From Methylobacterium sp. NEAU K (GTDB lineage: Bacteria; Pseudomonadota; Alphaproteobacteria; Rhizobiales; Beijerinckiaceae), in the NCBI RefSeq assembly GCF_030700285.1, contig NZ_JAUYZJ010000027.1, positions 1-64,000 of the forward strand: a stretch of 64,000 bases of DNA, read 5' to 3'. The notes beneath the pieces were generated by a model. That model saw nothing but the letters and a program-made list of their open reading frames with translations. It was not told where the DNA came from and searched no databases. Positions 55,320 to 62,784 of this stretch are shown here, one piece after another; within the stretch, counting starts at the first letter, position 1; each line of letters opens with the position of its first letter. Both the position numbers and the translations under genes were made by a program.

Positions 55320-56273
55320 ATGCTCGACCGCCGCACCCTGCTGGCCGCGTCCCTGGCGGCCGTCCCCACCTTGCGGGGCGCCCGCGCGGCCGAGCCCGGC
55401 GTGCTGCGCATCGGCTACCAGAAGAACGGCATCCTGGTGGTCGCCAAGCAGCAGGGGATCATCGAGCGCCACCTGGAGCCCCTCGGCCAGACGGTGCGCT
55501 GGATCGAATTCTCGTTCGGGCCGCCTCTGCTGGAAGCCCTGTCCCTCGACGGGATCGATTTCGGCCAGACCGGCGATGGACCGCCGATCTTCGCGCAGGC
55601 GGCGCGCTCCTCCGGCCTCGTCTACGCGGCGGCCCAGGAGTCGGGCGGCTCCGGCGCCGGGATCCTGCTGCCCAGGGGGTCGACCATCCAGACCCTCGCC
55701 GACCTCAAGGGCAGGCGCGTCGCATTTCCCAAGGCGTCGAGCGCGCACAACCTCACGGTCGCGGCCCTGGAGAAGGCAGGCCTGCGCTACGCCGATATCG
55801 AGCCGGTGACGCTGGCCCCGGCCGATGCGGCGGCGGCCTTCGCCCGCGGCAGCATCGACGCCTGGACGATCTGGGATCCCTATTTCGCCATCGCCGAGGC
55901 GGGGGAGGGGGTTCGGGTGCTGGCCCTCGCCACCGACATCACCCCGCAGAACAACTTCTTCCTGGCGAGCCGGCCCTTCGCGGAGACCCGCGGCGCGGTG
56001 CTCACCGCGGCGCTCGACGCGCTCGGCGAAGTGGCGGCGTGGTGCACGCAGAACCGCGGCGCGGTCGCCACGCTCCTGTCGCAGGGGACCGGCGTGCCGC
56101 TGACCGCGGCCCGCCGGGCTGTCGGCCGGACCGACTACGTGATCGGCCCGATGAACGCCCGCGTGACTGCCGCACAGCAGGCCATCGCCGACCGCTTCCA
56201 CGCCCTGAAGCTGATCCCGACGCCGATCCGCATCGCCGACGCACTCTGGACGGCCCCCGCCCGCAACGGCTGA
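55320..56273 (+). CDS. ssuA: Sulfonate ABC transporter periplasmic binding protein, copy 1
   Basis: A 317-residue SsuA/NMT1-like binding protein. The start at 55320 has GAGGGG ideally spaced; an ATG at 55308 overlapping the previous stop is the alternative. A signal with twin Arg (LDRRTLLAASLAAVPTLRGA) precedes the fold: LRIGYQKNGILVVAKQQGII, FSFGPPLLEALSLDGIDFGQ, AAFARGSIDAWTIWDPYFAI, FFLASRPFAET. It would bind alkanesulfonates for the SsuBC importer. The next gene encodes a second such protein, which is clearly diverged. Confidence 0.9.
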   Translation: MLDRRTLLAASLAAVPTLRGARAAEPGVLRIGYQKNGILVVAKQQGIIERHLEPLGQTVRWIEFSFGPPLLEALSLDGIDFGQTGDGPPIFAQAARSSGLVYAAAQESGGSGAGILLPRGSTIQTLADLKGRRVAFPKASSAHNLTVAALEKAGLRYADIEPVTLAPADAAAAFARGSIDAWTIWDPYFAIAEAGEGVRVLALATDITPQNNFFLASRPFAETRGAVLTAALDALGEVAAWCTQNRGAVATLLSQGTGVPLTAARRAVGRTDYVIGPMNARVTAAQQAIADRFHALKLIPTPIRIADALWTAPARNG

Positions 56274-56278
56274 GATCC

Positions 56279-57292
56279 ATGACCGACCGAACGCCCCGCG
56301 CCCTGTCCCTGCCTCGCCCCGCCGAGCTCACCCCGAGCCGCCGCCTGCTCCTGTCCGCCGGGCTCGGCCTCGCGGCGGCCTTCACCCTGCGCCCGGCGCG
56401 CGCGGCGGGCGGCAGCATCCGGGTCGGCTACCAGAAGTACGGCTCCCTCGTGCTGCTGAAGGGCCGCGGGGTCCTCGAACGCGCGCTCCAGCCCCTGGGC
56501 TACACGGTCGCCTGGTCGGAATTCCCGTCCGGGCCGCCGCTCATGGAGGCGCTGAATGCCGGGGCGATCGATTTCGGCTCGGCCGGCGAGGCTCCGCCGA
56601 TCTTCGCGCAAGCCGCGAGCGCGGAGCTGCGCTACGTCGCCACCGAGCCGCCGGCCCCGCGGGGCGAGGCGATCCTCGTGCCCAAGGACAGTCCCGTCCG
56701 CAGCGTGGCCGACCTGCGCGGCCGGACCATCGCCCTCAACAAGGGCTCGAATGTCCACTTCCTGCTGGTGCGCGCCCTGGAGCGGGCCGGCCTGCCCTAC
56801 GACGCGGTGAAACTCGCCTTCCTGGCACCGGCCGACGCCAACGCCGCCTTCGTGCGTGGCGCCGTCGATGCCTGGGCGATCTGGGATCCGTACCTCGCCG
56901 CCGCCGAGCGCGCCACGGGCGCCCGGGTGCTCGCCGATGGGCAGGGGCTCGCCCCCAACCGCCAGTTCTACCTGTCGCGGCGCGCCTTCACCGAGGCGAG
57001 CCCGGAGATCGTCTCGGCCGTGCTCAAGGTGATCGGGGAGGTCGATACCTGGGCCGCGGGCCACGCCGAATCCGTGGCGACGGAACTCGCTCCCTCCGTG
57101 GGCATCCCGGCCCCCGTCCTCGGCGTGGCGCTGGGCCGCCTGTCCTACGGCGTGACGCCCCTCGACGCCGCGACCGTGGCCGACCAGCAGCGGGTGGCCG
57201 ATGCCTTCCACGGCCTCGGCCTCCTGCCGAAGCCCATCCGCGTCGCCGATGCGGTCTGGATCCAGCCCGAACGCCGGGCGGAGGCGCGATGA
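56279..57292 (+). CDS. ssuA: Sulfonate ABC transporter periplasmic binding protein, copy 2
   Basis: A 337-residue paralogue of the preceding protein, with a longer N-terminus and a twin-Arg-like signal (SRRLLLSAGLGLAAAFTLRP). Matching landmarks are IRVGYQKYGSLVLLKGRGVL, FPSGPPLMEALNAGAIDFGS, AAFVRGAVDAWAIWDPYLAA and FYLSRRAFTEAS. Loop and helix sequences differ widely, so the two may bind different sulfonates and share one permease. Its stop overlaps the permease start by ATGA. Confidence 0.9.
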   Translation: MTDRTPRALSLPRPAELTPSRRLLLSAGLGLAAAFTLRPARAAGGSIRVGYQKYGSLVLLKGRGVLERALQPLGYTVAWSEFPSGPPLMEALNAGAIDFGSAGEAPPIFAQAASAELRYVATEPPAPRGEAILVPKDSPVRSVADLRGRTIALNKGSNVHFLLVRALERAGLPYDAVKLAFLAPADANAAFVRGAVDAWAIWDPYLAAAERATGARVLADGQGLAPNRQFYLSRRAFTEASPEIVSAVLKVIGEVDTWAAGHAESVATELAPSVGIPAPVLGVALGRLSYGVTPLDAATVADQQRVADAFHGLGLLPKPIRVADAVWIQPERRAEAR

Positions 57293-58074
57293 TGCGCGCC
57301 ACCCCCCTCGGCCGTCTCCGCGACACGGCTCTGCCCTGGCTGCTGCCGGCCGCGATCCTGCTGGGCTGGCAGGCCGCGGTCTCGTCCGGCCTCGTCTCCA
57401 GCCGGTTCATGCCGGCGCCCCTCGACGTGGTCCGGGCCGGCTGGGAGGCCGGACGGACCGGCGAACTCTGGACCAATCTCGGGGTCAGCACCCTGCGGGC
57501 GCTCGCGGGCTTCGTGGTCGGTGGCGGAATCGGCTTCGCGCTCGGCCTCGCCAACGGCCTGTCGCGCCTCTCGGAGCGGCTGACCGACACCTCCGTGCAG
57601 ATGGTGCGCAACGTGCCTCACCTGTCGCTGATCCCGCTGGTGATCCTGTGGTTCGGCATCGGCGAGGAGGCCAAGCTGTTCCTGGTGGCGCTCGGCGTGT
57701 TCTTCCCGATCTACGCCAACACCCTGCACGGCATCCGCTCGGTGGATCCGGGCCTCGTGGAGATGGGCCGGGTCTACGGCATGTCCCGGGCGGAGCTGTT
57801 CACCCGGGTGGTGCTGCCCGGCGCCCTGCCGTCGATCTTCGTCGGCCTGCGCTACGCGCTCGGCATCATGTGGCTGACGCTCATCGTCGCCGAGACGATC
57901 TCGGCCTCCTCGGGTCTCGGCTACATGGCCATCCAGGCGCGCGAGTTCATGCTGGTCGACGTCGTGGTGCTGGCGATCCTGATCTACGCGGCGCTCGGCA
58001 AGCTCGCCGACGCGCTGACGCGCCAGCTGGAACGGGCCTGCCTCGCCTGGAACCCCGCCTACAGGAGCGCCTGA
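57289..58074 (+). CDS. ssuC: Sulfonate ABC transporter permease
   Basis: A 261-residue BPD_transp_1 permease with six membrane helices. The N-terminal helix is LPWLLPAAILLGWQAAVSSG. The coupling EAA motif reads VDPGLVEMGRVYGMSRAELF followed by VVLPGALPSIFVGLRYALGI, as in SsuC/TauC. It forms the channel with the ATPase encoded next. Four-base overlap with ssuA copy 2 and one-base overlap with ssuB indicate tight coupling. Confidence 0.93.
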   Translation: MMRATPLGRLRDTALPWLLPAAILLGWQAAVSSGLVSSRFMPAPLDVVRAGWEAGRTGELWTNLGVSTLRALAGFVVGGGIGFALGLANGLSRLSERLTDTSVQMVRNVPHLSLIPLVILWFGIGEEAKLFLVALGVFFPIYANTLHGIRSVDPGLVEMGRVYGMSRAELFTRVVLPGALPSIFVGLRYALGIMWLTLIVAETISASSGLGYMAIQAREFMLVDVVVLAILIYAALGKLADALTRQLERACLAWNPAYRSA

Positions 58075-58937
58075 TGCTGCTCGACGCCGTCCGCCGCGAG
58101 ACTCTGACCGATCCCGGCGCCGAGCTCCGGATCGCGGACGCGCCCGCCGCCCCCGCGCGGTCGCGACCGCTTTCCCCGGTCCCCGCGCCCCGCGGGATCG
58201 CCGTGACGGCTAGCGACCTGCGCAAGAGCTTCGACGGCAACGCCGTCATCGCTGGGCTCGACCTGTACCTGCCGGCCGGCGGGTTCACAGCGGTCGTCGG
58301 CCGCTCCGGCTGCGGCAAGAGCACATTGCTGCGCCTGATCCTCGGGCTGGAGGCGCCCACCGGCGGCCGGATCGCCCTCGAAGGGCCGGAGGCCGGCCCG
58401 CGCCGGTCCGAACCGCCGAAGCGGATCATGTTCCAGGAGCCGCGCCTGCTGCCCTGGGCGCGGGTCGTCGACAACGTCGCGGTCGGCCTGTCCGGCCATG
58501 GCAGCCGGGCCGAGCGCCGGGAGCGGGCGCTCGCGGCGCTGGCCGAGGTCGGTCTCCCCGACAAGGCGGGGCAATGGCCCGCGACCCTGTCGGGCGGCCA
58601 GCGCCAGCGCGTGGCGCTCGCCCGGGCACTGGTGAGCCGGCCCGGCCTGCTCGCCCTCGACGAGCCGCTGGGCGCCCTCGACGCCCTGACCCGCATCGGC
58701 ATGCAGGATCTGATCGAGCGAATCTGGCTGTCGCAGGGCTTCACCGCGCTCCTCGTCACCCATGATGTCGCCGAGGCGGTGGCTCTGGCCGATCGCATCC
58801 TCGTGGTCGAGGCCGGCCGCATCGCCCTCGACCTGCGGGTCGACGTGCCGCGCCCGCGCCGGCGCGGGGACCCGGATCTCGCGCACCTCGAAGGCCGTAT
58901 TCTCGATCATCTGCTCGGCGCGCCGCAGGGCGCCTGA
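58074..58937 (+). CDS. ssuB: Sulfonate ABC transporter ATPase
   Basis: A 287-residue ABC ATPase with an N-terminal extension of about 40 residues. Walker A is VVGRSGCGKSTLLRL, the Q-loop MFQEPRLLPWARV, the signature LSGGQRQRVALARAL, Walker B LLALDEPLGALDALTR, and the H-loop LLVTHDVAEAVALADR. All catalytic residues are present. It powers sulfonate import through SsuC. TGATG overlap with the permease gene couples translation. Confidence 0.94.
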   Translation: MLLDAVRRETLTDPGAELRIADAPAAPARSRPLSPVPAPRGIAVTASDLRKSFDGNAVIAGLDLYLPAGGFTAVVGRSGCGKSTLLRLILGLEAPTGGRIALEGPEAGPRRSEPPKRIMFQEPRLLPWARVVDNVAVGLSGHGSRAERRERALAALAEVGLPDKAGQWPATLSGGQRQRVALARALVSRPGLLALDEPLGALDALTRIGMQDLIERIWLSQGFTALLVTHDVAEAVALADRILVVEAGRIALDLRVDVPRPRRRGDPDLAHLEGRILDHLLGAPQGA

Positions 58938-58956
58938 AGCGCAACGGAGTTTCTCG

Positions 58957-60132
58957 ATGACCGCACCGAACGACGGGCGCGCCGACGTCCTCTGGTTCCT
59001 GCCGACCCACGGCGACGGGCGCTATCTCGGCGCCCAGGAGGGCGCCCGGGAAGTGTCTCTCGGCTATCTCCGCCAGATCGCCCAGGGTGCGGACGAGCTC
59101 GGCTATTACGGCGTGCTGCTGCCGACCGGGCGCTCCTGCGAGGATTCCTGGATCGTCGCCTCGGCGCTGGCGCCGCTGACGAAGCGCCTGCGCTTCCTGG
59201 TGGCGGTGCGGCCGGGCCTGATGGAGCCCTCCGCGGCGGCCCGCATGACCGCGACCCTGGACCGGATCTCGGACGGGCGCCTGCTGATCAACGTGGTCAC
59301 CGGCGGCGACCCGGTGGAACTCGCCGGCGACGGCGTGTTCCTGTCCCACGACGAACGCTACGCGGTCACGGACGAGTTCCTGACGGTCTGGCGCGGCCTG
59401 CTCGCGGGCGAGACCGTGACCTTCCAGGGCAAGCACCTGCGCGCCGAGAACGGCCGGGTGATCTTCCCGCCGGTGCAGAAGCCCTACCCGCCGCTCTATT
59501 TCGGCGGCTCCTCGGCGGCCGGCATGGCGGTCGCGGCCGAGCATTGCGACGTCTACCTCACCTGGGGCGAGCCGCCGGCCCAGGTGGCCGAGAAGATTGC
59601 CGCCGCCCGGCAGGCCGCCGAGGCGCGGGGCAAGACCTTCTCCTACGGCATCCGCCTGCACGTGATCGCCCGGGAGACCGAGGCCGAGGCCTGGGAGGCT
59701 GCGGAACGGCTGATCTCGAAGCTCGACGACGCCACGATCGCGCGGGCGCAAGAAACCCTGAAGCGGCAGGATTCGGTCGGCCAGAGCCGGATGATGGCCC
59801 TCCACGGGGGCAACCGCGAGAAGCTCGTGGTCTCGCCCAACCTCTGGGCCGGGGTCGGTCTCGTGCGCGGCGGGGCTGGGACGGCGCTGGTGGGCTCGGC
59901 CGATCAGATCGCCGACCGGATGAAGGCGTATATCGATCTCGGGATCGACCGCTTCATCCTGTCGGGCTACCCGCATCTCGAGGAGGCCTACCGCTTCGCA
60001 GAGCTGGTCTTCCCGAAGCTGCCGTTGCGCGCCACCACGGGCCGGCCGACCGGGAATGCCCGCAACGACGGGCCGTTCGGCGAGATCATCGCCAACGATC
60101 TCGTGCCGGCCCGCCGCGTCGGGGCGCACTGA
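58957..60132 (+). CDS. ssuD: FMNH2-dependent alkanesulfonate monooxygenase
   Basis: A 391-residue bacterial-luciferase-fold enzyme, start at 58957 with GGAG upstream. Landmarks: WFLPTHGDGRYLGAQEG, ELGYYGVLLPTGRSCEDSWI with the active-site Cys near residue 62, LVAVRPGLMEPSAAARMTAT, NVVTGGDPVELAGDGVFLSH, DEFLTVWRGLL, and the C-terminal IDRFILSGYPHLEEAYRFAE. It cleaves the C-S bond of alkanesulfonates with FMNH2 and O2, giving an aldehyde and sulfite for sulfur assimilation. Last gene of the operon. Confidence 0.95.
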   Translation: MTAPNDGRADVLWFLPTHGDGRYLGAQEGAREVSLGYLRQIAQGADELGYYGVLLPTGRSCEDSWIVASALAPLTKRLRFLVAVRPGLMEPSAAARMTATLDRISDGRLLINVVTGGDPVELAGDGVFLSHDERYAVTDEFLTVWRGLLAGETVTFQGKHLRAENGRVIFPPVQKPYPPLYFGGSSAAGMAVAAEHCDVYLTWGEPPAQVAEKIAAARQAAEARGKTFSYGIRLHVIARETEAEAWEAAERLISKLDDATIARAQETLKRQDSVGQSRMMALHGGNREKLVVSPNLWAGVGLVRGGAGTALVGSADQIADRMKAYIDLGIDRFILSGYPHLEEAYRFAELVFPKLPLRATTGRPTGNARNDGPFGEIIANDLVPARRVGAH

Positions 60133-60332
60133 TCGGGCGGAACGGTCCGGAGCCCGTCGGCGGCCCGATGCGCGCCGCGATCAGCTGGGGCCGGCGTTGG
60201 AAAGCGGGAAGATCGGGGGATTGCGCAGGTTCGGCACATCCGCGCCAAAGTCACGCCATCCTTGGCGCCCATGCGCCGCGCCCATCGCCGCGCGGCCCGG
60301 TCGCGCGGCCCGGACAAGCGACAAGGACATCC

Positions 60333-60602
60333 ATGACTTCGACCAAGGCGGTCCTCCTGACCCTCGGTCTCTGCCTCGGCCCGGCGGCAGCCCTCGCGGA
60401 GCAATCCCCGGCCCGCGCGGCGCTCAAGCAGAACTGCACCGGCGACTACATGGAGTATTGCAGCGCCTACGCGCCCGGCGGCCCGGAGGTCGAGGCGTGC
60501 TTCAAGGCCAACCTCAAGAAGCTCTCGCCGGGCTGCTCCGCGGCGATCACCGCCTACAAACAGGAGCAGCGGGCGACCAAGCGCGTCAGCGAGGCGCGCT
60601 GA
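60333..60602 (+). CDS. Small secreted Cys-containing protein
   Basis: An 89-residue product; AAGGA lies 7 bases before the ATG at 60333. A signal peptide (KAVLLTLGLCLGPAAALA) is followed by a helical mature part with four Cys (QNCTGDYMEYC, EACFKANLKKLSPGC), which probably form two disulfides in the periplasm. This pattern of C-x(6)-C and C-x(9-11)-C is like the cysteine-rich repeat domains of small exported proteins in Rhizobiales. Role unknown. Confidence 0.7.
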   Translation: MTSTKAVLLTLGLCLGPAAALAEQSPARAALKQNCTGDYMEYCSAYAPGGPEVEACFKANLKKLSPGCSAAITAYKQEQRATKRVSEAR

Positions 60603-60623
60603 GCCTCCCGGCCCTCCGCGGCG

Positions 60624-60956
60624 TCAGCGCCGCAGGGCCTGGATCCAGGCGGTGACCGGGTCGACCAGGGAGGCCGCCATGGTCGCCGCCCAGGCGCGCA
60701 CCCGGGCCCCGGGAGGCCGGTCCCCGCCGATCCGCGCGGCCATCAGGGCCGCCACGTATCGGTCCTCGTGCGCCCGGCACGCGTCCAGGGCGCTGAGTTC
60801 CGACGCCGCCCGGCTCTGGCCTGCGGGCTGGGCCGCGTAGGTCTCGCGCACGCAGCCGTGCCAAGCCCGCTCCAGCCCCGAGAGATCGCCGTTCGCCGCG
60901 CAGGCAGGTCCCGGCCCGGTGCCGGCGAGGATCGCCAGCAGGCTCAGCAGGGGCAT
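60624..60956 (-). CDS. Small secreted protein, function unknown
   Basis: A 110-residue product from the ATG at 60956 (earlier in-frame ATGs at 60986 and 60992 are possible). The hydrophobic start (LLSLLAILAGTGPGPACA) is a signal peptide, possibly with a lipobox-like PACA. The mature part is helical with paired Cys (WHGCVRETYAAQ and ALDACRAHEDRYVAALM). It is convergent with the preceding small Cys protein gene, and a short GC palindrome (60618-60633) lies at their junction. Family not recognised. Confidence 0.6.
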   Translation of the reverse strand: MPLLSLLAILAGTGPGPACAANGDLSGLERAWHGCVRETYAAQPAGQSRAASELSALDACRAHEDRYVAALMAARIGGDRPPGARVRAWAATMAASLVDPVTAWIQALRR

Positions 60957-61050
60957 CCGGACAGGTGGCGACAGGGGCATCCGCATCGGCACGTGCTGGC
61001 TGATTCAGGTTACCGGTCGATGTCCGGTTCCGGGGCTTCGAGCGACGGCC

Positions 61051-62445
61051 TCACCGCACGGCGATCCCCAGCGGGGCGCCGCGGCAATTGAGATGGGCCG
61101 GGTTGGTCGAGACCACCCCGGCGTTGCACCCCGCCTGCGTGCCGACATAGAGCGGCGTCCCGCCCGTACCGGGGCCCGCGAGGTAGCCGATCGGACGCGT
61201 TCCGGCGTCGAGATGGTGCGGGTTATTGGTGACCAGCCCGGCATCGATCCCGGCCGCGGTGCCGACAAAGACAGCTGCGTCCGCGGGCGAACTCGGCTGC
61301 GCCCGCGTGGCGCCGACCGGCGCCGTGGCGCAGCCCTTGTAGCCCGGATCGATGGTCACCTCGCCGGCGTTGCAGCCGCCCTGTGTCCCGACATAGAGCG
61401 CCACGCCCGGGATCCGCGGGGCCGGCGGCGGCGGCGCGAGGGCCGCCTGGGGCGCCGGCCCGGTTGGCTTGGCGGGGACGGTCCCGCGGCCGGTCAGCGC
61501 CGCCTGCAGCGCGACGATACCGGCGCGGACATCCTGCAGCGTGCCGACCACCACGTAGCAGGTGTAGGTGCGCGCGCCTGCCGGGACGTTGTTCTCCCGG
61601 AAGACGCAGTTCCACTTCACCGTCGCGTTGCCGGGGCCCGGCAGGGTCGCGAAGTCGAACCGGCCGTAACCCGCGTTCGGCACCGTCGGCTGGGGGAGGG
61701 CGGGGCTGTAGACGCCCATAGCCCGGGAGCCGTCGGCATTGGCCAGGATCACCGGAACGCCCTGCTCCCCCGGCCCGGCGGAGAGAGGGGCGGACTGGCC
61801 CGTCGCCGGATCGAGGTTCCAGAACCGCGTGAAGTCCGGGGGCATGTAGGCGGTCGCCGCCTCGAAGGTCGCGGACGCGTGGGGCTGCGCGGTGATGTAG
61901 GTGACGCGGTACGCGATGGCGTTGGCCACCCCCTCGGCCCCGAGGGTGATACGCTTGGCCAGAACGTCGTCCGAGCGGGGCGAGGCGTGGGGGCCGGGTC
62001 CCTTCGGGCAGCTGCCTGTGACGCGGCCAGGCTCGATCCAGTAGGCCATCTGCGACCGCGTCTGGAGCGTGTCGGGACCGACCTGCAGGGCCGTGAGCAG
62101 GCTCGTGCTGCGCGGGCCGGTGCCGTCGGAATCGCTGCCCGCCTCGGTGGGATTCAGGCACTCGCCGTAGCCGTCATAGGAGGAGGCCGATTGCAGCTCG
62201 CGGCCGTGATCGTGCGCGTTGACGAACTGGGTGCCCCCCCAGGTCAGGCTGTCGATGGCGCCGCCGGTCCGGGACGAGATACCGACCGTGATGGCGGATC
62301 CGTTGAAGGGCCGGCTGACCGTGGCCCGCCCGCCGGGCTCGGGCCAGGCGATCGACGGGGCGTCCTCGGCCAGCGCGGGCCCGGCGAGGCAGGCGAGCAG
62401 CAGGGCCGCGCGCACGGGGCGGGGAGGGCGGATCGGTGCGAACAT
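61051..62445 (-). CDS. Secreted protein with three C-terminal GCNAG-type repeats
   Basis: A 464-residue exported protein (signal PVRAALLLACLAGPALA). Residues about 28-300 form a beta-rich domain with motifs such as SIAWPEPGGRATVSRPFNGS, GGAIDSLTWGGTQFVNAHDH and SSYDGYGECLNPTEAG. I do not recognise the family, though a carbohydrate-active or lectin-like sandwich is conceivable. A Pro/Ala linker (PAPQAALAPPPPAPRIPG) leads to three repeats: LYVGTQGGCNAGEVTIDPGY, VFVGTAAGIDAGLVTNNPHH and LYVGTQAGCNAGVVSTNPAH. The outer two repeats have Cys pairs; the middle one has lost them. Cell-surface function is inferred only from the layout. Confidence 0.7.
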   Translation of the reverse strand: MFAPIRPPRPVRAALLLACLAGPALAEDAPSIAWPEPGGRATVSRPFNGSAITVGISSRTGGAIDSLTWGGTQFVNAHDHGRELQSASSYDGYGECLNPTEAGSDSDGTGPRSTSLLTALQVGPDTLQTRSQMAYWIEPGRVTGSCPKGPGPHASPRSDDVLAKRITLGAEGVANAIAYRVTYITAQPHASATFEAATAYMPPDFTRFWNLDPATGQSAPLSAGPGEQGVPVILANADGSRAMGVYSPALPQPTVPNAGYGRFDFATLPGPGNATVKWNCVFRENNVPAGARTYTCYVVVGTLQDVRAGIVALQAALTGRGTVPAKPTGPAPQAALAPPPPAPRIPGVALYVGTQGGCNAGEVTIDPGYKGCATAPVGATRAQPSSPADAAVFVGTAAGIDAGLVTNNPHHLDAGTRPIGYLAGPGTGGTPLYVGTQAGCNAGVVSTNPAHLNCRGAPLGIAVR

Positions 62446-62472
62446 CTGCGGCTCCTGACTGGCGCCCGCTTA

Positions 62473-62521
62473 GGGCATGATGCGGGGAAGTGGAATCCCG
62501 GTTTCCGGGATCATCATGCGC
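62473..62521. repeat. Palindromic intergenic repeat (REP-like)
   Basis: GCATGATGCGGGGAAGTGG and the approximate inverse ccgggatcatcatgc form an imperfect palindrome of about 48 bp. The type GCATGAT...GGGAA-GTGGAA-CCCGG...ATCATGC is a well-known dispersed intergenic repeat of Rhizobiales. Only one copy was noticed in this window. The remainder of 62446-62784 has no gene. Confidence 0.55.
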
Positions 62522-62784
62522 GCACAAAGCGATAGAGCCTGCCGCCGTTGCCCTGGAAGCGCAGCGGGATCGCGCAGGCGCGCGCGCCATCCACGTCCCG
62601 GATCGGGGATCCCTGTCTTCGGACCGTCGCGGGCTGCACGATAATTTAAGCGCGGGGCTGCCATGGGGTCCGATGGGGCCCGGCCAAGCGTGATTCTTGC
62701 GGTTTCGCGACGATCGCTCGCGGGACTGCATGGGACCTGCAGCGTCGGCCTCCGTCGAAGCTTCGGGATACGGATGCCGCGCCG

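Noticed and set aside
61120..61440. CRISPR-like or DNA tandem repeat at the 3' part of the secreted-protein gene
   Set aside because: The repetition is at protein level with diverged DNA; spacing and sequence do not fit CRISPR repeats and spacers.
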